Assembly (NCBI RefSeq): GCF_964266745.1
Contig: NZ_CAXWGX010000001.1
Coordinates: forward strand, 558,001 to 622,000
Source: Propionicimonas sp020161015
GTDB taxonomy: Bacteria; Actinomycetota; Actinomycetes; Propionibacteriales; Propionibacteriaceae
Reading direction: 5' to 3'
Length of the DNA stretch: 64,000 nucleotides
This document shows, piece after piece, positions 25,990 to 34,903 of the stretch. Numbering within the stretch: the first letter of the stretch is position 1; the number at the start of each line of letters is the position of its first letter. The notes beneath the pieces were generated by a model, which did no database searches, had not been told where the DNA came from, and saw only the letters and a list, made by a program, of their open reading frames with translations. The translations under genes were made by a program, and so were the position numbers.

Positions 25990-27519
25990 TCAAGTTGAGA
26001 CGTTGATCGCGACGGAGTCGCGCTGGATCAGGTTGCAGCGGAACTGGCCACCCGTTGTGTTGTGGTGGTGCAGGGCCTCGATGGCCCATCGGCCCATCTC
26101 GTAGTACGGGAGAGCGACTGTTGTCAGCGGCGGACGCATGTGCGCGGCGATCACCTCGCGGTTGTCGAAGCCGACGATCGACACGTCCGTCGGCACCGCC
26201 AGGCCCATGGTGCGGAGTTCGTCGTAGACCCCCATCGCCATCCAGTCGTTCGAGGCGAAGATGCCGGTCGGCGGCTGCGCCAGCGCCATGAACGCCCGGG
26301 CCGCGGCCGCGCCGCTCTCCTGCCACCAGTCACCGACGAACTCAAGCCCCGGGTCGGCGGGGACGCCGGCATCGTCGAGTGCCTTGAGGTAGCCCTCGCG
26401 ACGCAGGTGGGACGCCGGGAAGCCGGCCGGCCCACTGATGAACCCGATCCTTCGGTGGCCCGCGTCGAGGAGGGTCCTCGTGGCCACGTAGCCACCCTCG
26501 AACTCGGCCGGGACGGCCGAGGCGGGGCCGGGTTCCTCCGGAGTGCAGTTGACGAGGACGAGCGGCGAGAACGGCAGGAGTTCGCTCTGGTGGATCACCC
26601 TGTGGTGCGGGGAGGTGTAGGCCACACCCTCCACCTGCCATTGCCGCAGGTGGTCCAGGACCTGGGCGCGTGATGTCTCGCGTCCGTCGATGTAGGTGAT
26701 GACGAGCACCTTGCCGAGGTCGCTCGCCGCGTCCTGCGCTCCGCGGATGATGTCCGACGCGTACGGGAACGCCTCGCTGTCGTCGATCACCAACCCGACC
26801 GTCGGTGAACTGGCCGACCGCAGGGTGCGGGCGACGGCGTTGGGCGAGTACCCGAGTTCCTGCATGGCCGCCTGCACCCTCGCCCGCAGTTCCGCGGTCA
26901 CGTGCGGGTGGTCGTTGAGCACCCGGGAGACGCTCTTGAAGGACACCCCGGCGCGACCGGCGACCTCCTTGATCGTCGGCGCCGCCCGGGGCGCCGGGCC
27001 GTGCTCGGCCGTCACCGGCGACGGCTCGATCCCGGCATCGGCGTCGGCGTCGCGGCCCGGCTCTTCGAAGGCCTCGATCAGGTCAAGGACCGCCTCGATC
27101 CGTGCGGGACGCTCCTCGGGCACCGTCGCCGCGAGGACCCGCCGTATCTGTTGCACCATCGCCAGCACCCGCCGGCTGCCGCCCTCGTCGCCGCGAACGT
27201 CGCTCCACACCTCCAGGAGCATCCGCTCCCACCTGTCGCTGCCCTCGGCCACGACGGCCCCCGGCCGGCCGGCGGCGGAGGCGTGGGCCCAGTGCGCCAC
27301 AAGAGCCTCGAGGACCGCCAGCGCCAGGCTCTCCTTCGACCCGAAGTGCGTGTAGATCGTGGCCCGCTGGCACCCCGCGTGACGGGCGATCTGCTCGACG
27401 GAGGTCGCGCTGACCCCGTCGGCGACCATGAGCTCGCTCGCTGCCTCGAGGATGACGTCCCGGGTGGGCCGTCGCCGCGCTGTCCGCGTGGGCGCCGGTG
27501 TCGCTCCTGTGCCTGCCAT
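25990..27519 (-). CDS. TetR-LacI fusion transcriptional regulator
   Basis: 509 residues in one uninterrupted frame from ATG 27519, with AGGAG six bases upstream. Residues 19-65 are a TetR helix-turn-helix (RDVILEAASELMVADGV, SVEQIARHAGCQRATIYTHFGSKESL). Residues 66-165 resemble a short TetR helical domain. Residues 181-235 are a full LacI helix-turn-helix and hinge (PTIKEVAGRAGVSFKSVSRVLND, LGYSPNAVARTLRS). Residues 238-509 are the LacI sugar-binding domain. No stop, frameshift or clear second ribosome site separates the halves. It stands directly upstream of the GH91/GH32 operon, which it probably controls through the LacI-like site there. Confidence 0.88.
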   Translation of the reverse strand: MAGTGATPAPTRTARRRPTRDVILEAASELMVADGVSATSVEQIARHAGCQRATIYTHFGSKESLALAVLEALVAHWAHASAAGRPGAVVAEGSDRWERMLLEVWSDVRGDEGGSRRVLAMVQQIRRVLAATVPEERPARIEAVLDLIEAFEEPGRDADADAGIEPSPVTAEHGPAPRAAPTIKEVAGRAGVSFKSVSRVLNDHPHVTAELRARVQAAMQELGYSPNAVARTLRSASSPTVGLVIDDSEAFPYASDIIRGAQDAASDLGKVLVITYIDGRETSRAQVLDHLRQWQVEGVAYTSPHHRVIHQSELLPFSPLVLVNCTPEEPGPASAVPAEFEGGYVATRTLLDAGHRRIGFISGPAGFPASHLRREGYLKALDDAGVPADPGLEFVGDWWQESGAAAARAFMALAQPPTGIFASNDWMAMGVYDELRTMGLAVPTDVSIVGFDNREVIAAHMRPPLTTVALPYYEMGRWAIEALHHHNTTGGQFRCNLIQRDSVAINVST

Positions 27520-27644
27520 CCTCACTCCTCTCGGCGTGCGGCACTAGTACACCATCAGCGGAAGAGGTTCCACGCCAGGCGGAGGAGCCGATTCGGCGCC
27601 GACGCGGCGCGGACGACCACGCAGACGAGGGGCCGCGCGCAGGA

Positions 27645-28373
27645 TCAGGCCGGCCGGTCCGCCGGACCGTGCCGGCCACGGCCCGATGCCGGCTTGCCCC
27701 TGAGCCGCCAGCGGGGACGCGGGAGCATCGCAAGGGCTCGCTTCGGTGACCATGCGTACGGTTCGGGGAGCCGCCAGTCGAGCCGGCGGGCCAGCAGCGT
27801 CATCAACATGCCGACGACGCTCGCCGCCAGGGTGGCCACAGCGCCGCCCGCGAGCGGCTGGAGCACGACGAGGACGAGCGACGCCAGGATCGCCGAGGTC
27901 GCGTAGAGCGTGTTGCCACCGAAGACCGCCGGGGTCTTGCGCAGCACGATGTCCCGGAGCATCCCGCCGCCGATCGCCGTGATGGTGCCCATCATCACCG
28001 CCGGCAGCCAGCCCAGGCCGGCGGCGAGGGCCTTCGACGCACCGGCCGCCGACCAGCACCCGAGGGCGAGGGCGTCCAGATACGGGAAGCTGAGGTCCCA
28101 CAGCCGCCTGCTCACCGGGACCATGAAGGCCACGACCGTCCCCGCGATGGCCACGAGCAGGTAGGCGGGATCGGTCAGCGCGAGCGGCGGCCCGACCTGC
28201 AGCAGCACGTCCCGGATCATGCCGCCGCCGAGCCCGGACATGATCGCGAGGGTGAGGAAGCCGACCGGGTCGAACCGCTTGGCCCGGGCGATCACCCCAC
28301 CCAGGATCGCGTTCATCAGAACACCCGTCAGGTCGACCACCCGGACGAACAGCTCGATCGGCTCAGGATTCAT
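27645..28373 (-). CDS. TRIC-type cation channel (YadS/UPF0126 family)
   Basis: 242 residues from ATG 28373 (an upstream start at 28403 is possible). Two copies of the TRIC/UPF0126 repeat are seen: MSGLGGGMIRDVLLQ and TAIGGGMLRDIVLRKTPAVFGGN, each with the glycine-rich GGGxxRD kink that lines the pore. Seven helices expected. Bacterial relatives form homotrimeric potassium-permeable channels. A basic tail follows. Not obviously linked to its neighbours. Confidence 0.88.
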   Translation of the reverse strand: MNPEPIELFVRVVDLTGVLMNAILGGVIARAKRFDPVGFLTLAIMSGLGGGMIRDVLLQVGPPLALTDPAYLLVAIAGTVVAFMVPVSRRLWDLSFPYLDALALGCWSAAGASKALAAGLGWLPAVMMGTITAIGGGMLRDIVLRKTPAVFGGNTLYATSAILASLVLVVLQPLAGGAVATLAASVVGMLMTLLARRLDWRLPEPYAWSPKRALAMLPRPRWRLRGKPASGRGRHGPADRPA

Positions 28374-28493
28374 GATGTGCCCAGCCTGCCCAATGGCGGG
28401 CACAACCCCACGCGCGGATCGCCGGGAAGGGTCTCCTCAGTGCTGCCCGGCCGGATCGTCGACATCGTCCACGGGGAACCGCGTGAGGATCGC

Positions 28494-29714
28494 TCAGGCG
28501 TTCTCCGCCGAGGGCTCCAGACCGAGCGGGCCGCGGACGAGGGTGGCGAGGAAGCCGCCGACGAAGGTGTCCCCGAGCCCGATCGTCGTGGGAGAAGGCA
28601 CGTCGAGGAGCCGTCCCGGCACGCACGCGACCCGGTTCCCGAGCCGCTCCACGATGCCGGCGGCGAACGCGAGCCCGCCGGGGTGCACCGGTCCGCCCCG
28701 GATGCCGGCCAGGTCGGCGGCGGTGAAGTCGTCGCCGTGGCAGTAGCGGGTGCTGGCGAGATCGACCCCACCGGCGAGGGCGGCCGCGACGTCGCTCGCA
28801 CGCTCGCCGTGCGCGAGCGACCAGTACTTGGTGTGCACCACGACGGTCGGCGCGATGGCGTAGGGAGCGAACTCGGCCAGCGCGGTGACGACGTCCTCGA
28901 CGTCGAGGAGGTCGATGCGGCGTCCGAGGTAGGACTGCAACTCGTCCTCGTTGAGGCTGTGCACATCGATGCGTCCGCGGAAGTCGCTGCTCACGATCTG
29001 CCGCATGGCGTTGTCGTGGAACCCGGCGTCCTCGTAGAACACCACGGCGTCGGCCGGGAGTCGCGTCATCGCCGACTGCAGGGACGCCAGCCGGTCCCGG
29101 AGGAGATCAGGGTCACGCATCACGTTGAACCCGGCCGGCAGGAAAGCGCGCGCGCCGTCCAGTGCCTGCGGCAGCTCGGCGCTCAGCACGAGGTCGCGGT
29201 TGGGCGGGTCGTTGACGTAGATGATCCGGTTCGGGTGCTCCGCGCGAACCACCCCGTCGCTGAGGGCGACGGTGGCGCCGGCCGGGAACTGCACGATGAG
29301 GTGCGGGTCCAGGGTGTCCCGGGTGGCGCTGCTGATGTAGTCGATGCCCGGCGACAGCAGGCGCCGGACGTTGTCGTCGATGCTCACCAGGTGCACCAGG
29401 CTCGGGACGCCCAGCCGCGCGATAGCCAGGGCAGCGCGGACGCACGTGCCGCCGAGGGTGACCTTGCAGGGGAAGCGGGACGCGAACGCGATCGCGATGT
29501 CGGAGGAGGGGATGAAGCGCTCTCCCCCGACACCGTCCCGGACGAAAGCGAGGAGCGAGCGCATCAGGGAACGCTCGTCCTCGACCGCGATGCCCGAATC
29601 CAGGTCGGCAACCCCGATGTGGTGCTTCGCCGCCAGCTCCTCGAGCGCCCGGGCATCCCAGGCGATCTCGAAGTCGACGCAGCCACCGAGGCCCAGAACC
29701 AGTTCGTGGCTCAT
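28494..29714 (-). CDS. ADP-dependent phosphofructokinase/glucokinase-family sugar kinase
   Basis: 406 residues from ATG 29714. The C-terminal TTIGLGDTFVGGFLATL (GLGD at 379-382) matches the catalytic GLGDT motif of the ADP-dependent kinase family, with a ribokinase-like fold elsewhere (FPCKVTLGGTCVRAALAIARLG, VVFYEDAGFHDNAMRQIV). In most bacteria this step is done by ATP- or PPi-dependent enzymes. It lies 25 bases downstream of a class II aldolase gene and follows a sugar importer, so phosphorylation of a hexose or hexose phosphate before aldol cleavage is the natural reading. An ATP-using PfkB relative is the alternative. Confidence 0.65.
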   Translation of the reverse strand: MSHELVLGLGGCVDFEIAWDARALEELAAKHHIGVADLDSGIAVEDERSLMRSLLAFVRDGVGGERFIPSSDIAIAFASRFPCKVTLGGTCVRAALAIARLGVPSLVHLVSIDDNVRRLLSPGIDYISSATRDTLDPHLIVQFPAGATVALSDGVVRAEHPNRIIYVNDPPNRDLVLSAELPQALDGARAFLPAGFNVMRDPDLLRDRLASLQSAMTRLPADAVVFYEDAGFHDNAMRQIVSSDFRGRIDVHSLNEDELQSYLGRRIDLLDVEDVVTALAEFAPYAIAPTVVVHTKYWSLAHGERASDVAAALAGGVDLASTRYCHGDDFTAADLAGIRGGPVHPGGLAFAAGIVERLGNRVACVPGRLLDVPSPTTIGLGDTFVGGFLATLVRGPLGLEPSAENA

Positions 29715-29739
29715 CGCTCCCACTTCCCCTGCAGCCGGC

Positions 29740-30606
29740 TCAGCGGTACAGCGATGCCTTGCCGGCGGCGCCGAACAGGTCGATCTTCTGCGCGGCCACG
29801 ACATTCATCGCCTCCACGCACGCCGGCTGGATCATCAGCGGCTCGCGCAGCTTCGGGTCATCACCCAGCACCTCCCGCATCTTCGAGTGGTAGGCGACCT
29901 TGATGTCGGAGGAGATGTTGATCTTGTTGATGCCGGTGGCCGCAGCGATGCGGATCTCGTCGTCGGGGTTGTTCGAGCCGCCGTGCAGCACCAGCGGGAT
30001 CGGCACGGCCGCCTTGATCTCGGTGAGGAGCTCGAGCTTGAGCTTCGGCGTCATCCCGGCGGGGTAGAGGCCGTGGAACGTGCCGATCGCGATGGCGAGG
30101 CTGTCCACGCCGGTCTGCTCGACGAAGGCCACGGCGTCCTCGGCGGTCGTGTAGATGACCTCGGTCGCCCCGGACTCGCCGTAGGAGTCGTTGGCGCCGA
30201 TCGTGCCCAGCTCACCCTCGACCGAGAGGCCCACGGCGTGCGCGCTCTCGACCACCTTGCGGGTGATCGCCACGTTCTCGTCGAAGGGCTTGACCGAGGC
30301 GTCGATCATCACCGAGGTGTAGCCGTTCTGGATCGACGTCAGCACCTGCTCGTACGTCCCGCCGTGGTCGAGGTGGATCGCCATGGGCACCGACGAGCGG
30401 TGGGCCCGGGCGATGATCGCCTTGAGCAGGTCCGGCCCGATGTGGGCGTACTCGTCGGGGTGGATGGCGACGATCCACGGCGCCTGCAGCTGCTCGCAGA
30501 GGTCGGAGATCCCCGCGAACATCGCGTAGTCGCTGATGTTGAACGCCGGGACGGCGAAGCCCGCCTCGTTGGCGACCTTGAGTACGCCGTCACCAGTGGT
30601 AAGCAT
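29740..30606 (-). CDS. Class II fructose/tagatose-bisphosphate aldolase
   Basis: 288 residues. Zinc-site motifs are HLDHGGTYEQ (class II aldolase HxDHG), EGELG and VLHGGSN; the N-terminus FAVPAFNISDYAMFAGI and GINKINISSDIKVAYHSKMREVL are typical of the KbaY/GatY-FbaA group. It cleaves a ketose 1,6-bisphosphate to glyceraldehyde 3-phosphate and dihydroxyacetone phosphate. The gene follows a sugar importer and precedes the ADP-kinase-like gene, so the three form a dedicated catabolic branch; fructose versus tagatose specificity is not decidable here. Confidence 0.88.
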   Translation of the reverse strand: MLTTGDGVLKVANEAGFAVPAFNISDYAMFAGISDLCEQLQAPWIVAIHPDEYAHIGPDLLKAIIARAHRSSVPMAIHLDHGGTYEQVLTSIQNGYTSVMIDASVKPFDENVAITRKVVESAHAVGLSVEGELGTIGANDSYGESGATEVIYTTAEDAVAFVEQTGVDSLAIAIGTFHGLYPAGMTPKLKLELLTEIKAAVPIPLVLHGGSNNPDDEIRIAAATGINKINISSDIKVAYHSKMREVLGDDPKLREPLMIQPACVEAMNVVAAQKIDLFGAAGKASLYR

Positions 30607-30652
30607 TGAAATTCTCCTTGATTGTTCTTCTTTTGGGTGGGTCTGTGGGTGG

Positions 30653-31492
30653 TCAGTTCTTCACGGCGCCGGCGGTCATGCCGCCGATGAAGAAGCGCTG
30701 GAAGAAGAGGAAGAGGAGCAGGACGGGGATGCAGCCGAGGATGCTCATCGACATCATCTGGTTCCACTCGTAGGAGTGCTGGCCCATCAGCAGCTGGATG
30801 CCGATCGGCACCGTCCGCATCTCGGGCGTCTTGGTGAGCGTGAGGGCGAACAGGTACTCGTTCCAGGCGATCATGAACGTGTAGATGCCGACCGAGACCA
30901 TGCCCGGGACGGCGACCGGCACGAGGATCCGCCACAGGGCCGTCCAGGACGAGCCGCCGTCCACCTTCACCGCCTCGTCGAGTTCCCGCGGCAGCGTGTT
31001 GAAGTAGCCCGTCATCATGATGATCGCGTAGGGCAGCGTGAACACCAGGTAGGTCAGGATCAGGCCCGGGTAGGTGTTGTACAGCCCGAGGAACACGATC
31101 AGCCCGAAGTAGGGGATCAGCAGCGTGATCGGGGGGACGGCCTGGACGCTCACGATCACCACGTTCAGCACCCGCTTGAACGGGAACTCGTAGCGGCTGA
31201 GCGCGAAGGCAGCCAGCACCGCGACGAGAAGGGTGAGTGCGGTCACGGTCAGGGAGACGAAGTAGCTGTTCAGGAAGAACCGCACCTTGACCGGATCGGT
31301 GAAGATCGTGGTGTAGGCGTCGAGCGTGAAGGTCTCCGGGATCAGCCGGGGCGGGTACTGGAAGATCTCGGTGTTGGGCTTGAACGAGCTCGACAGCATC
31401 CACAGCACCGGGAGCCCGGCGTACAGCGCTCCGAGCACGAGCGCGAGCACGAGCCCGATCCGGGCGATGGCGCGACGGCGGCTGCGGGTCAT
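30653..31492 (-). CDS. CUT1 sugar ABC transporter permease (MalG-like)
   Basis: 279 residues, six helices. EAA loop TLPRELDEAVKVDGGSSWTALWRILVP and C-terminal FFQRFFIGGMTAGAVKN. It starts one base after the MalF-like stop codon. Third gene of an importer lacking its own ATPase. Confidence 0.9.
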   Translation of the reverse strand: MTRSRRRAIARIGLVLALVLGALYAGLPVLWMLSSSFKPNTEIFQYPPRLIPETFTLDAYTTIFTDPVKVRFFLNSYFVSLTVTALTLLVAVLAAFALSRYEFPFKRVLNVVIVSVQAVPPITLLIPYFGLIVFLGLYNTYPGLILTYLVFTLPYAIIMMTGYFNTLPRELDEAVKVDGGSSWTALWRILVPVAVPGMVSVGIYTFMIAWNEYLFALTLTKTPEMRTVPIGIQLLMGQHSYEWNQMMSMSILGCIPVLLLFLFFQRFFIGGMTAGAVKN

Positions 31493-31493
31493 G

Positions 31494-32444
31494 TCAGTCC
31501 CTCGCCTTCTGGGCGCGGACGTAGAGGACGGCCAGCACCATCGAGATGGCCAGGACGATCACCGCCGACGCGGACGCCGTCCCGAATTGGTACTTGGTGA
31601 AAGCCAGCTTGTAGGTGAAGGTGCTCAGCATCTCCGTCACCCCGAGCGGCCCGCCCCCCGTCGTCATCCAGATCAGCGCGAACTGCTGGGTGGTGAAGAT
31701 GACGTCGAGCAGCGCCATGCTGATGATGATCGGCTTCAGCTGCGGCAGCGTGATGCGGGTGAACTGCTGCCAGCCGTTGGCCCCGTCGACCTGCGCGGCC
31801 TCGTAGTAGTCGGCGGGAATCCCCTGGAGGCCGGCCAGGAGGCTGACCATGTAGAACGGGTAGCCCGACCAGATGTTGATGAAGGTCACCGCGAACAGCG
31901 CCGTGTCGGGCGAGCCCAGCCACTCGATCTGGCTGCCGGCGAGGTTGGACGCCGTCAGCAGGTAGTTGATCACCCCGTTGGGCTCCAGGAGGAGCCGCCA
32001 CAGGACGGCGATGATCGCCACGGTGAACAGCCAGGGGAGCACGTAGATGGTGCGGAACACCGCCTTCGTGCGCCGGCCGAGCAGTTGGCTGTTCAGCATC
32101 ATCGCGAACGCGAGGCCGAGCACCAGGTGGGCCACCACGCTCACCCCCGTGAAGAACAGGGTGTTGAGGACCGCTCCCCAGAAGGTGTCGCTGGCCAGGA
32201 TGTCGACGTAGTGCGTGAACCCGACGAATTGGGGGTTCTTCTTCATGATCACGTTGTCCATCAGCGAGTAGCCGATGACCATCACGATCGGGATGACCAT
32301 GAGCACCACGAGGAGCACCATGGTCGGCGAGAGGTAGCCGTACGGGACCAGGCCCCGCCGGGCGCTCGCTGCGCGCTCGGCGGGCGCGGGCCGTCCGCTC
32401 GTCCGGGATCGGCCGGCGTCAGCCTGCACTGAGAGGTGGCTCAC
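31494..32444 (-). CDS. CUT1 sugar ABC transporter permease (MalF-like)
   Basis: 316 residues. A cytoplasmic basic N-terminus, then LSPTMVLLVVLMVIPIVMVIGYSL; EAA loop GLQGIPADYYEAAQVDGANGWQQFTRITLPQLKP; C-terminal GGGPLGVTEMLSTFTYKLAF. Forms the membrane pore with the MalG-like partner. Confidence 0.9.
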   Translation of the reverse strand: MSHLSVQADAGRSRTSGRPAPAERAASARRGLVPYGYLSPTMVLLVVLMVIPIVMVIGYSLMDNVIMKKNPQFVGFTHYVDILASDTFWGAVLNTLFFTGVSVVAHLVLGLAFAMMLNSQLLGRRTKAVFRTIYVLPWLFTVAIIAVLWRLLLEPNGVINYLLTASNLAGSQIEWLGSPDTALFAVTFINIWSGYPFYMVSLLAGLQGIPADYYEAAQVDGANGWQQFTRITLPQLKPIIISMALLDVIFTTQQFALIWMTTGGGPLGVTEMLSTFTYKLAFTKYQFGTASASAVIVLAISMVLAVLYVRAQKARD

Positions 32445-32468
32445 GGCTACGCCTCCTTTCCGTTGTGG

Positions 32469-32504
32469 GGTGGGGGCCGCAAGGGTGACCTCACGACCCC
32501 CACC
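32469..32504 (-). terminator. Stem-loop after the binding-protein gene
   Basis: GGTGGGGG (32469-32476) and CCCCCACC (32497-32504) pair across a 20-base loop just below the binding-protein stop. Weaker than the equivalent hairpins elsewhere in the window, but in the same place. Confidence 0.4.
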
Positions 32505-32520
32505 GTTCGAGCGATGGGTG

Positions 32521-33816
32521 TCAGCCGGCGAACGCGGCGTCCCACGCCTTCTGGGAAGCGGCCAGGGCGTCGTCCACCGACTGCTTGCCGGAAAGGTACT
32601 TCTGGAACTGCTCGTCGAACGAGCGCATCAGGTCCTCGGCCACCGGCAGGCCGGTGAACTCGTTGGTCGCGTTGCTGTTCTTGTAGATCTCGAAGGCCTG
32701 CTTGAACGCCTCGTCGTTGTTCACGAAGTCCGGCACCGCCTGGGTGTTGCCCGGGAAGGCATGGGCGGCGGAGCAGAGCGTGGCGTTGACGTCCTTGCCG
32801 AGCAGGAACGAGACCAGCTTGAAGGCCTCGGCCTGGTGCTTGCTGTTGGCCGCGACGCCGATGCCCCACGAGGCGTAGGGCAGCGCGCCCTTGCCGGTGT
32901 AGCTGTCGGCCGGCGGGATGGCCGCCACCGTGAACTTGAGGTCCTTGTTCTGCTCGCGGATCAGGTTCACGTGGGCGAGGGAGTCGATCATCATGCCGAC
33001 GCGGCCGTTGGTGAACTCGTTGACCTTGTCCTGCTCCTTCATCGTGAAGGTGCCCTTGGCGATCGCACCCGCGTCATAGAGCTGCTTGATGAACTCCATC
33101 GCGTCCTTGACGTCCTGGTTGCCGACGAGGTACGGCTTGCCGTCCTTGAGCATCGAGCCGCCGGAGGCCCAGACCCACGACATCACGTCGTTCTGGATGC
33201 CGTTCGGGGTGGCGGTGTCGAGCGGCAGCACCCAGCCGGAGGTGTTGTCGCCGAGGGCGCTGATCGCCTTCGCCGCGGCCATGAACTCGGTGCGGTTCTT
33301 CGGTGCGCCCGACAGGCCGGCCTTCTTCAGGAGGTCGTCGTTGAGGAACATCGGGTAGACGAAGTTCGCGACCGGGATCATCCAGGTGGAGCCGTCGAGC
33401 TTGACCTGCGCGGCGAGCTGGCTCTCGTCGAAGCCGGCCGACGTCATCAGCTCGGTGAGGTTCGCCAGCGAACCCTGCTTCACGAAGTCGTTGACCCAGG
33501 CGCCGTCGAGACCGACCACGTCGGACATGGTGCCGGCCGCCGCACCCGCGACGACCTGCTCCTTGGTGGAGGCGTACGGGCCGCTGATCAGCTTCACCTT
33601 GATGCCCGGGTTCGCCGATTCGAACTGGTCCATGAGACCGCGCAGCGACCCGGCCGGCAGCTCCGGCTCCCACCACTGTGCGAACTCGAGGGTCACGGCC
33701 TCTCCGCCGCCGGCGGCGGCGGACGAGGCGGCGGTGGTGCCACCAGTGGCACAGCCGGTCATCGCCAGAGCCGCTGCTGCCACCGCAGCGGTCCCTGCCA
33801 GGAACTTCTTGCGCAT
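32521..33816 (-). CDS. CUT1 sugar ABC transporter substrate-binding lipoprotein
   Basis: 431 residues. Lipoprotein signal MRKKFLAGTAAVAAAALAMTGC with MTGC lipobox. The mature part shows TLEFAQWWEPELPAGSLRGLMDQFESANPGIKVKLISGPYA and the MalE-type SWGIGVAANSKHQAEAFKLVSFLLG. First gene of the operon with two permeases, aldolase and ADP-kinase-like protein. Ligand unknown. Confidence 0.9.
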   Translation of the reverse strand: MRKKFLAGTAAVAAAALAMTGCATGGTTAASSAAAGGGEAVTLEFAQWWEPELPAGSLRGLMDQFESANPGIKVKLISGPYASTKEQVVAGAAAGTMSDVVGLDGAWVNDFVKQGSLANLTELMTSAGFDESQLAAQVKLDGSTWMIPVANFVYPMFLNDDLLKKAGLSGAPKNRTEFMAAAKAISALGDNTSGWVLPLDTATPNGIQNDVMSWVWASGGSMLKDGKPYLVGNQDVKDAMEFIKQLYDAGAIAKGTFTMKEQDKVNEFTNGRVGMMIDSLAHVNLIREQNKDLKFTVAAIPPADSYTGKGALPYASWGIGVAANSKHQAEAFKLVSFLLGKDVNATLCSAAHAFPGNTQAVPDFVNNDEAFKQAFEIYKNSNATNEFTGLPVAEDLMRSFDEQFQKYLSGKQSVDDALAASQKAWDAAFAG

Positions 33817-33893
33817 CTCACTCCCTTGTCGTGCGTGGCGCGTCGGAGGAGCGGCGACTCCGCTCTATGACTCACGATCGCACCTTCAACTCC

Positions 33894-33923
33894 ATCCTTG
33901 CGCGGGTTTCCTCGGACAGTCAA
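33894..33923 (-). promoter_or_regulatory. Candidate promoter of the second CUT1 operon
   Basis: TTGACT (33918-33923) and AAGGAT (33894-33899) on the minus strand, 18 bases apart, about 78 bases upstream of the binding-protein start. The DeoR-type repeats begin four bases above the -35. Confidence 0.45.
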
Positions 33924-33927
33924 GGCA

Positions 33928-34024
33928 TTTCTGCGGTTTCTTGCGATAACAGATCGATAACTTCCGCGCACTCTTGCCAAAGATGCGGCAAAGGTGGCAG
34001 GATGATCGCAGAAAGCCGCAGAAA
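33928..34024. promoter_or_regulatory. DeoR-type operator pair between importer operon and deoR-like gene
   Basis: Two 20-base arms, 33928-33947 and 34005-34024, are inverted copies of each other (17 of 20 positions). Each arm is itself a near direct repeat of GCAGAAA or its complement TTTCTGC (GCAGAAA at 34008-34014 and 34018-34024). Repeated half-sites fit DeoR-family binding, and the two arms flank the divergent promoters, allowing looping. The right arm lies just before GTG 34035, which favours that start. Confidence 0.5.
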
Positions 34025-34034
34025 GGTGACCAGG

Positions 34035-34859
34035 GTGAGCAAGGAGAGCCTCTACCCCGCACGGCGTCGCGCCGAGATGCTGGACTTCCTCCGCGATCGC
34101 GGGCAGGCGTCCATCCACGAACTCGCCACCGAGTTCGGCGTCTCGGAGGACACCGTCCGTCGCGACGTGGAAACCCTCGCCTCCCAGGGTTCCGTCGAAC
34201 GGACCCACGGTGGAGTGACGATCTCCCCGGACGACCGGTTCACCGAGATCGTCCCGTTCGTCAAGCGGATCGACGCGCAGGCCGCGGCGAAGGACGAGAT
34301 CGCCAAGGTGGCCGCGTCGTTGATCGACGAGGGGCAGAGCCTGATCATCTACGGTGGCACCACGACCCTCGCCCTTGCCAAGTACCTGGCCGCCAAGCGC
34401 GGGCTCACGGTCGTGACCAACAACCTCGCCCTCCCCCAGGAGCTCTACTCGCGCGGGGTGCGCGAGATCTACGTCCTCGGCGGCTCCTTCCGGCAGCGAT
34501 CCCAGGTGACCATCGGGCCGGTGGCGCTGTCCGACGGCGCAGGCAAGCCCCGCTCGATCCACACCCACTGGGCGATCATCGGCGTCGGTGGGGTCTCCGA
34601 CGAGGGCACGGTCTGGACCAGCAGCCTGCCGGAGGCCGGGATGATGCGCGAGATGATGGACTGCGCGGCCCACACGCTGCTCCTCGCCGACAGCACGAAG
34701 TTCGGCAGGCGGGAGTTCGCGGAGGTCGCCGACCTCTCCGCCAACACCACCCTGATCACCGACAAGCGGCCCGGCCCGGTTCTTCTCGAGGTGGCCGCCG
34801 ACGCCGGCGCACGGGTGATCGTCACCAGCGAGTACGACCAGGCCGCGCCCGAGGCCTGA
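34035..34859 (+). CDS. DeoR/GlpR-family transcriptional regulator
   Basis: 274 residues from GTG 34035; ATG 34002 is in frame but falls in the putative operator. N-terminal helix-turn-helix: RRAEMLDFLRDRGQASIHELATEFGVSEDTVRRDVETLASQGSVERTHGG. DeoRC sensor domain: IIYGGTTTLALAKYLAAKRGLTVVTNNLALPQEL, and LLLADSTKFGRREFAEVADL near the end. It diverges from the second CUT1 operon and is followed by the PMI-like cupin gene. Probably a repressor released by a sugar phosphate. Confidence 0.88.
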   Translation: MSKESLYPARRRAEMLDFLRDRGQASIHELATEFGVSEDTVRRDVETLASQGSVERTHGGVTISPDDRFTEIVPFVKRIDAQAAAKDEIAKVAASLIDEGQSLIIYGGTTTLALAKYLAAKRGLTVVTNNLALPQELYSRGVREIYVLGGSFRQRSQVTIGPVALSDGAGKPRSIHTHWAIIGVGGVSDEGTVWTSSLPEAGMMREMMDCAAHTLLLADSTKFGRREFAEVADLSANTTLITDKRPGPVLLEVAADAGARVIVTSEYDQAAPEA

Positions 34860-34903
34860 GGACGCCCGTCCGCCAGCACCACTGCCGAATCGAGGACCAC
34901 GCC

